From: Rubritalea squalenifaciens DSM 18772
GTDB taxonomy: Bacteria; Verrucomicrobiota; Verrucomicrobiia; Verrucomicrobiales; Akkermansiaceae
Assembly (NCBI RefSeq): GCF_900141815.1
Contig: NZ_FQYR01000002.1
Coordinates: 535,091-599,090 of the forward strand
DNA length: 64,000 bases
Direction of reading: 5' to 3'
Position 1 is the stretch's first letter. The number at the start of each line of letters is the position of its first letter. Made by a program: the position numbers and the translations under genes. The notes under the pieces are model-generated. The model was not told the origin of the DNA, made no database searches, and worked only from the letters and a program-made list of their open reading frames with translations. This document shows, in pieces, positions 57,987 through 64,000 of this stretch.

Positions 57987-60900
57987 TTACCCCAGCTCCT
58001 CCTGAATAAACGGAGCCGTACGTGAGTTCTTCGCTTTGGCGACTTTTTCCGGCGGGCCTTGGGCGACGATGGTGCCGCCTTGGTCGCCGGCTTCGGGGCC
58101 CATGTCGATGAGGTAATCGGCCTCGGCCATGATGGCGGTGTGATGCTCGATCACGATGACCGTGTGGCCCTCATCCACGAGGCGGTGCAGCACCTCGATG
58201 AGTTTTCTCACGTCTTCCTGGTGCAGACCGATGGTGGGTTCCTCGATCAAGTAGAGGTTCTTGTTAGTCGGTCCCATCTTGCGGACGCTGGCGCGGCCAC
58301 GGGTGAGTTCGGCCACCAGCTTGAGGCGCTGCGCTTCGCCACCAGAGAGGGTGGGGGAGGCCTGGCCGAGCTTCAGGTAGCCGAGTCCGGTCTGGTCTAG
58401 CAGGGAAAGGGTGCGATGTAGCTTAGTGTGGGCGGAGAAGAACTCAGCGGCATCGTTGATATTCATGTCCAGTACATCGCCGATGTTCTTGCCGTTGTAG
58501 AAGACCTCCAGCGTAGCCGGGTTGTAGCGCTTCTCGTGGCAGGTGTGGCAGGGCACCCAGGTGGTGGGCAGGAAGTCCATTTCCAGCTTGATGCGTCCAT
58601 TGCCCTTGCACTCGGGGCACTGGCCTTCGGCATTGTTGAAGGAGAAACGGGAGGCGGTGTAGCCGCGCATGCGGGACTCCGGCAGCTGGGCGTAGAGCTT
58701 GCGGATCTCGTCCAGCACCTTGACGTAGGTGGCCGGGCAGGAACGCGAGGTCTTGCCGATCGGGGTCTGGTCCACCTCGTAGCAGTACTTGAGCTGGTCG
58801 AAGTTCGTGGCGGATTTGAAAAGGTGATCGGTGTCCTTCTTCTTGCCGCGCTTCTTCTGGCCGGCTTCGTAGGCAGCCGGGATGGTGCCGCGCATCAGCG
58901 AGGACTTACCGCAGCCGGATACCCCGGAAATCACCGTGAGGCGACCCAGCGGGATGCGCACGTCAATGTCCTTGAGGTTATTGTAGCAGCAGCCCTGTAG
59001 CAGCAGCCATTCGTCCTTCGACTTGAGTGCGGGGATCTTGCGGCGCCCGCCGTGGATCGGGTGCTGCAGCGGATTGGCCAGTGCATGGCCGGTGCTGGAG
59101 TTCTTGGCGGCCTTGGTCGGGCGTTTGCTGAAGAGTGGTTTCGGATCGCCAGCATACATCACTTCACCGCCGCGAATCCCAGCTCCGGGGCCGAGGTCGA
59201 TCAGCTGGGTGGCGCGGCGCATGGTTTCCTCGTCGTGCTCGACCACGATGAGCGAGTTCCCCCGCGTACGCAGGGCTTCTAGAGTCTGCAGCAGCTGGAC
59301 GTTGTCACGCGGATGCAGGCCGATGGTCGGCTCGTCCAGCACGTAGAGTACGCCAGTCAGGTTAGAGCCTAGCTGGGCGGCCAGACGGATGCGCTGGGAC
59401 TCGCCGCCGGAGAGCGTGTCTGCGGAGCGGTTGAGGGAAAGGTAGTTGAGACCCACCTTCTCCAGGAAGCGCAGGCGCTGGGTGATCTCCGGCAGGATGT
59501 CACGGGCAATGATCTTGTCCCTGCCCTCGAAGCTCCAGGTTTCTAACATGTCAGCCGCGGCAGTGACGGACATGTCGGTAATGTGGGCGATGTTGTGGTC
59601 GCGGATCAGCACGAAGCGCGCATTGCGCTGGATGCGGTCGCCCTGACAGCTCGGGCAGGTCACGCGGACGGTGTCCTCGTCATCAGAGAAATGCTTCAGC
59701 TCTTCGGCGATCTCGGCCTCGGCTTCTGAGTTGAACTCATTGGCCTTGCGGCGGGACTTGCGCTTTTTCTTGCCAGCACTCTCTGCGATCACGCCGTAGC
59801 CTCGGCATTCCGAGCACCAGCCACGTGGGGAGTTGAAGGAGAAGTGGTGCGGGTCCAGCTCTGGGAAGGAAATCCCCGTGACGGGGCTCACTCTGGCGGT
59901 GGAGTAGGTCTGAAACTCAAAGCTCTTGCCCTTCACCTCGGCCAGTGCGCACTGGCCTTTGCCCATAGCGAGTGCCCAGGAGAGCTGCTCGGCATCCGGT
60001 GCCTTGTCCGTGATGACGGCGAAGATGTCGTGCTCCTTGAAGCGGGCGAGAGGCTGGAAGGCCTCCGTCTCCACCAGCTTGCCATCTACCAGCAGGAGTT
60101 CGATTCCCTTGCGGCCCGCTGCGGCGGCGACATCCGTATGGTAACCCTTACGGCCACGGATTAGCGGGGATACGAGGTATTGTTTTTTCTTCTTGTTAGA
60201 GAAAGCCTTCTTCAGTTGTTGCAGGATGGCATCCTGAGTCTGGGAGACAACCGGCTCGCCGGATTCGGGGCAATGCTGCACGCCGAGCTTGGCGTAGAGC
60301 AGGCGCAGGAAGTGATAGATCTCCGTCACAGTGCCCACAGTGGACTTGCCGCCACCACGGGAGACTCGTTGCTCGATCGCCACGGTCGGGGGCAGTCCCT
60401 CGATCTTGTCGATGTCCGGCTTTTCCATCTGCCCCGCGAACTGACGGGCGTAGGGAGACATGGAATCGAGGAAGCGGCGCTGCCCCTCGGCAAAGATGAT
60501 GTCGAAGGCGAGCGTGGATTTGCCGGAACCTGATAGACCGGTAACGACCACCAGTTCATCGCGCGGGATGGAGAGATCGAAGTTCTTCAGGTTATGTTCA
60601 CGCGCTCCGCTGATGTGGATCGAATTACTGATTACGGATTTCTGATTACTGATGGAACCAGCGGCTTCGCCGACTAGGTAGAGGGCTTCGTCTTCCGCAG
60701 CCTTGAGCACGGCTGTTTCTGGCTCGGTGTCCAGGTGAAGGGCCTTGGCGGTTTCCGTCTTGGTCTTGAGAATCTCTTGCGGTGAGCCGGTGAAGACGCA
60801 CTGACCGCCGTGCGTGCCGGCGCCGGGGCCGAGCTCGACCAAATGGTCGGCGGAGCGGATGACATCCAGATTGTGCTCGATCACTAACAGACTGTGGCCC

Positions 60901-63686
60901 TGCTCGGTGAGCGACTGGAAGACATCGAGCAGCTTTTCAATGTCGGTGAAGTGCAGGCCGGTCGTCGGCTCGTCGAGAATGAGCAGCTTGCCGCGACCAT
61001 CGCCAGAGCTGGTGCTGGAGAGAAGCTGGCAGAGCTTGAGGCGCTGGGACTCACCGCCGGAGAGGGTATTGAGCGGCTGGCCGAGGCGCAGGTAGCCCAG
61101 GCCTACATCGACCAGCGGGCTGAGCGCGTTGGCGATCTTGTTCTTCAGGGAAATTTCCTTTTTGGCGTCGTCTGCTGATAGGGCGAAGAACTCGATGGAC
61201 TCGGTGATGGTGAGCTTGAGGATATCGGCAATGCTCTTGCCCTCATAAGTGATCTCCAGTGCGGTGGCATTGTAGCGGTCGCCCTGGCACTCCGGACAGG
61301 TGATAAAGAGATCGGAAAGGAACTGCATCTCCACCTTCTCAAATCCATTGCCCATGCAGCGCTGGCAGCGGCCTTCGCCGGAGTTGAAGGAGAAGTAGCC
61401 AGGCTTCAGCTTGCGGTCCTGGGCTTCTGGGGTGCGGGTGAAAAGCTCGCGGATGGCATCGAAGGCGCCTGCGTAGACGGCAGGGGTGGAGCGCGGCGTG
61501 CGGGTAAGCGGGGATTGGTCCACACGCTCCACGCCTGCCAGTTCCTCGTAGCCTTTGAGGGATTTTACAAAGGCGGCATCCTCATCATTTGGTAGATGGA
61601 AGCGGTCTAGCAGGTTGAGGTAGATCACTTCATTCGCCAGCGTTGACTTGCCGGAGCCGGAAACGCCGGTCAGGCAGACGAACTTGCCCAGCGGGATGTC
61701 CACATCCAGCATCTCAATGTTGTGCTTGGTCGCTCCCTTGATGCTGAGCACCTTCTGCTTGGCGCGGGATTTCTTCTGGATGCGCGGGCGGGAGGCCGAC
61801 TTGTCACCAGTCAGGTAAGGTAGAGTCGGGGACTCCTGGTTCTTCTTGCTCAGGGCGCTGAGATTTTTCGGAACCGGGCCGTGGTAGGTGATCTGGCCAC
61901 CGTGTTCACCAGCCTGCGGGCCGATGTCGATCAGGTTGTCCGCATGGCGCATCACGGCTTCCTCGTGCTCCACCACCACAACGGTATTGCCCTTGTCGCG
62001 CAGGGAATGCATCACTCCGATCAGGCGGTGGATGTCCCTGGCATGCAGACCCACGGTAGGCTCGTCTAATACAAAGAGCGTGTTCGTCAGCGCGGCACCG
62101 AGACAGGTGGTGAGGTTCACGCGCTCGATCTCGCCACCGGAGAGGGTGCGGGCAGGACGGTCGAGCGTGAGGTAGGAAAGGCCCACCTGATTCAGGTAGG
62201 AAAGACGGGAAATGATTTCGCTGAGCGCGTGCTTGAGGGAATTCGAACGTTCGATGTTAGAGCTGTCGGCATCCTCCAGCGATTGCTTGGCGATCTTCTG
62301 GAACCACGGCAGCAGCTCATCCAGCGGGATGTGCCAGAGATCCGGCAGGGTCTTGCCATCGATCTTGAAGCAGAGTGCCTCGGGCTTCAGGCGGGTGCCC
62401 TCACAGGCGGAGCACTCGGTGTAGGCGCGGTAGCGGGAGAGGAAGACGCGCACGTGCATCTTGTAGGCCTTGGTCTCCATCCAGTCGAAGAAGCCTTTCA
62501 CGCCGTACCATTGGCCGTTGCGCCAGAGATCGTCAGGGTCACCCTTCTCACCGCGCAGGATCCACTGCTGCTCGTCCTTGGTCAGGGAATGCCATGGGGT
62601 CACGGCGGAGATGCCCTTGTCCCGCGCGCAGCGGATCAGGTCCGCCTTGCACTCGGCGCCGCGCTCACCCTCGAAGGGCTTGATCACCCCTTCCTTGATT
62701 GAAAGCGTAGGGTCTTGGACTGCCTTTTTCAGATCGATGCCAATCACGCGGCCAAAGCCACGGCAGGTCGGGCAGGCGCCCAGTGGTGAATTGAAGGAAA
62801 AGAGGGAGGAAGTAGGCGGCTGCAGGGTGAAGCCAGTCTTCGGGTTCGACCAGCCGTTGAAGAATTCCTTCGGCTTGTTGGTCTGGGTCGGGATGAGCGT
62901 GGTGTGGCCCTTGCCAAAGGATAGCGAGGCCTCCAGCGCCTCGTGCAGACGGAGGCGGTTCGCCTTGCTGATCTTGATGCGGTCCTGGATGACATTGGCC
63001 ATCGCGGCAGGCCATTTCTTGTCCGGGTCCACCGGTTCATCGGTACGGATCACCTCGCCCTTCAGCCAGACGCGCAGGTAGGCCTGCTGGTGCAGGAAGT
63101 CGCAGACTTCGGCCTGGGTGGAGCCGGAGGGAATCGGGATCGGGAAGGTGACCAGCAGGTTCTCTCCCTCGTGCTTGTCAAAGGCCCAGTCGCAGATGGT
63201 GGCCGGGGTGTCCGGCTTGATCTCGTCGCCCGTCTCCGGGTCATAGGCCTTGGCCAGCAGCGGATAGATCACCTTGAGGTAGTCGTTCAGCTCGGTGAGC
63301 GTGCCCACCGTGGAGCGGGTGGTGCGGATGTTGTTCTTCTGCTCCACCGCAATCGCCGGCGGGATGTTCTCAATGCGGTCTACCACTGGCTTGTCCATGC
63401 GGTCGAGGAACTGCCGCACATAGGGAGAAAAGGTTTCCACGTAGCGGCGCTGCCCCTCGGCATAGAGCGTGTGAAAGGCCAGCGAGGATTTGCCGGAGCC
63501 GGAAGGTCCCGTGATGACGGTGAGCTTGCCCGCCGGGATGTCCAGGTCCAGATTCTTCAGGTTGTGCTGCTTCGCCCCAAAGATGCGGATCGCATCCTCC
63601 GTATTGGTCTTCCGGGACTTAGTCTTGGCTACCTTCTTCGCCGTCTTCTTGGCAGCCTTCTTTGCTGTGGTTTTCTTCGCAGGCAC
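57987..63686 (-). CDS. uvrA: Double-length excinuclease UvrA (tandem fusion)
   Basis: A 1,899-residue protein, about twice the normal 940 of UvrA, the damage-recognition ATPase of nucleotide excision repair. It contains four ABC modules. Walker [10 protein letters not shown] (60-68), [18 protein letters not shown] and GVSGCGKSS. Signatures: [33 protein letters not shown] and [11 protein letters not shown]. Zinc-finger CxxC pairs occur in each half (for example [23 protein letters not shown] and CPECKGNG). The second UvrA unit begins near residue 1020 ([17 protein letters not shown]) after a linker of low complexity. The start is GTG, followed by a Lys/Ala-rich tail like that of histone H1. 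Chlamydiae have a similar long UvrA. Confidence 0.95.
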   Translation of the reverse strand: MPAKKTTAKKAAKKTAKKVAKTKSRKTNTEDAIRIFGAKQHNLKNLDLDIPAGKLTVITGPSGSGKSSLAFHTLYAEGQRRYVETFSPYVRQFLDRMDKPVVDRIENIPPAIAVEQKNNIRTTRSTVGTLTELNDYLKVIYPLLAKAYDPETGDEIKPDTPATICDWAFDKHEGENLLVTFPIPIPSGSTQAEVCDFLHQQAYLRVWLKGEVIRTDEPVDPDKKWPAAMANVIQDRIKISKANRLRLHEALEASLSFGKGHTTLIPTQTNKPKEFFNGWSNPKTGFTLQPPTSSLFSFNSPLGACPTCRGFGRVIGIDLKKAVQDPTLSIKEGVIKPFEGERGAECKADLIRCARDKGISAVTPWHSLTKDEQQWILRGEKGDPDDLWRNGQWYGVKGFFDWMETKAYKMHVRVFLSRYRAYTECSACEGTRLKPEALCFKIDGKTLPDLWHIPLDELLPWFQKIAKQSLEDADSSNIERSNSLKHALSEIISRLSYLNQVGLSYLTLDRPARTLSGGEIERVNLTTCLGAALTNTLFVLDEPTVGLHARDIHRLIGVMHSLRDKGNTVVVVEHEEAVMRHADNLIDIGPQAGEHGGQITYHGPVPKNLSALSKKNQESPTLPYLTGDKSASRPRIQKKSRAKQKVLSIKGATKHNIEMLDVDIPLGKFVCLTGVSGSGKSTLANEVIYLNLLDRFHLPNDEDAAFVKSLKGYEELAGVERVDQSPLTRTPRSTPAVYAGAFDAIRELFTRTPEAQDRKLKPGYFSFNSGEGRCQRCMGNGFEKVEMQFLSDLFITCPECQGDRYNATALEITYEGKSIADILKLTITESIEFFALSADDAKKEISLKNKIANALSPLVDVGLGYLRLGQPLNTLSGGESQRLKLCQLLSSTSSGDGRGKLLILDEPTTGLHFTDIEKLLDVFQSLTEQGHSLLVIEHNLDVIRSADHLVELGPGAGTHGGQCVFTGSPQEILKTKTETAKALHLDTEPETAVLKAAEDEALYLVGEAAGSISNQKSVISNSIHISGAREHNLKNFDLSIPRDELVVVTGLSGSGKSTLAFDIIFAEGQRRFLDSMSPYARQFAGQMEKPDIDKIEGLPPTVAIEQRVSRGGGKSTVGTVTEIYHFLRLLYAKLGVQHCPESGEPVVSQTQDAILQQLKKAFSNKKKKQYLVSPLIRGRKGYHTDVAAAAGRKGIELLLVDGKLVETEAFQPLARFKEHDIFAVITDKAPDAEQLSWALAMGKGQCALAEVKGKSFEFQTYSTARVSPVTGISFPELDPHHFSFNSPRGWCSECRGYGVIAESAGKKKRKSRRKANEFNSEAEAEIAEELKHFSDDEDTVRVTCPSCQGDRIQRNARFVLIRDHNIAHITDMSVTAAADMLETWSFEGRDKIIARDILPEITQRLRFLEKVGLNYLSLNRSADTLSGGESQRIRLAAQLGSNLTGVLYVLDEPTIGLHPRDNVQLLQTLEALRTRGNSLIVVEHDEETMRRATQLIDLGPGAGIRGGEVMYAGDPKPLFSKRPTKAAKNSSTGHALANPLQHPIHGGRRKIPALKSKDEWLLLQGCCYNNLKDIDVRIPLGRLTVISGVSGCGKSSLMRGTIPAAYEAGQKKRGKKKDTDHLFKSATNFDQLKYCYEVDQTPIGKTSRSCPATYVKVLDEIRKLYAQLPESRMRGYTASRFSFNNAEGQCPECKGNGRIKLEMDFLPTTWVPCHTCHEKRYNPATLEVFYNGKNIGDVLDMNINDAAEFFSAHTKLHRTLSLLDQTGLGYLKLGQASPTLSGGEAQRLKLVAELTRGRASVRKMGPTNKNLYLIEEPTIGLHQEDVRKLIEVLHRLVDEGHTVIVIEHHTAIMAEADYLIDMGPEAGDQGGTIVAQGPPEKVAKAKNSRTAPFIQEELG

Positions 63687-63827
63687 GCCCAGAGCTTAGC
63701 GCGGAAATGATGGGTGGCAAGTGGTGGGTTGTGTCTGGATTTTAGACTTCGAGGTATTACGGCTGTTTTACTGGATTGAAAAGAGGTGGTGCTGTATTAG
63801 CAATGTATCTAGTTAGATAAAAAGCTC

Positions 63828-64000
63828 ATGTTTCTTTTTAAGTACCAAAGCCCATCAAATTTGTCATTTAGCGCGTTAAAGAGAGGTGAAATTTATTTTG
63901 CTTCAGTTGGGGAATTGAACGACTCAAATGAATGCCGTCCGAATTTTATATACAAGGCTTCTCTGGAAATTTGGCAGCGTTTCGCGCATTTCATCTTGTT
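63828..64000 (+). CDS. Partial DUF2971-like protein (N-terminus only)
   Basis: From ATG 63828 the frame is open to the window edge (57 codons). The translation MFLFKYQSPSNLSFSALKRGEIYFASVGELNDSNEC (in pieces) matches the start of DUF2971 proteins, which typically read 'KYR...L..LkkgeiYFasp..lNDpfE'. DUF2971 proteins are found in accessory and defence-linked regions but have no assigned function that I know. The surrounding bases are AT-rich, unlike uvrA, which suggests transfer. It is divergent from uvrA, 141 bases apart. Confidence 0.65.
   Translation, partial: MFLFKYQSPSNLSFSALKRGEIYFASVGELNDSNECRPNFIYKASLEIWQRFAHFIL

Noticed and set aside
1-64000. tRNA, rRNA, CRISPR array, insertion sequence
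   Set aside because: I found no tRNA cloverleaf with TTCRA arm, no rRNA core sequence, no regularly spaced repeats and no transposase.

Overview
This window looks like chromosomal DNA of a heterotrophic member of the Verrucomicrobiota, probably order Verrucomicrobiales (a Rubritalea/Haloferula-like bacterium is my best guess). The clues are three proteins with the short C-terminal sorting tag of this group (VPEPSS, a hydrophobic stretch, then RRRR), an ECF sigma factor overlapping a FecR/LamG anti-sigma protein, many secreted carbohydrate- and ester-cleaving enzymes (sulfatase, GH20 hexosaminidase, PhoD-like phosphatase, Tat-exported FAD oxidoreductase), a DUF6288-like protein, and a double-length UvrA of the kind also known from Chlamydiae. 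I see no rRNA, tRNA, CRISPR array, insertion sequence or complete prophage. GC is moderately high in most genes, with AT-richer patches at about 5.4-6.5, 30.8-32.3, 38.3-39.4, 45.1-46.8 and 63.7-64.0 kb.

Layout. 0-6 kb: edge of a lipoprotein gene, a Tat-exported FAD oxidoreductase, a PEP-CTERM protein, an ECF sigma/FecR-LamG pair and a secreted unknown. 6-15 kb: a Tricorn-like protease, a His-rich lipoprotein, a PhoD-like phosphatase, two small secreted proteins (one gene broken by an in-frame amber codon) and a LuxR regulator. 15-18.5 kb: an 1,141-residue PDZ/toroid protein. 18.9-23.6 kb: an unusual group of a PEP-CTERM protein, an ILEI/FAM3-like protein, a glycosyltransferase, a formyltransferase, a DUF6916-like protein and a phage-tail-collar (microcystin-dependent-protein) homologue. 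This is the best candidate for an undescribed system, perhaps a glycosylated surface fibre. 23.7-28.5 kb: small membrane proteins, lipoproteins, a PliI-like lysozyme-inhibitor-type protein and an SRPBCC protein.

28.6-38.3 kb: an oxidative-stress unit. A catalase and its ankyrin partner lie behind a near-consensus OxyR operator, and oxyR lies 7 kb away behind its own perfect ATAG-N7-CTAT palindrome. Between them sits a translationally coupled pair of secreted proteins, one of 1,526 residues. 38.3-44.4 kb: a GntR/LacI-type regulator, a PEP-CTERM protein, the nitric-oxide pair hmp/nsrR with an NsrR-type operator, and a GH20 hexosaminidase. 44.6-47.2 kb: an AT-rich accessory patch with Vsr, a frameshifted NERD nuclease-like gene, an HNH endonuclease and two 90-residue acidic proteins, possibly a decaying defence island. 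47.2-50.5 kb: three paralogous secreted proteins around a short-chain dehydrogenase. 50.9-53.6 kb: a coupled TonB-like protein and a PstS-OmpA fusion. 53.7-57.2 kb: an esterase, QueD and a sulfatase. 57.5-63.7 kb: a YefM/YoeB toxin-antitoxin pair and the double UvrA. The window ends inside a DUF2971-like gene.

All calls come from reading the sequence by eye. Family names rest on motifs I recognise, not on searches. Where a start codon is given downstream of the longest possible frame, the reason is stated.
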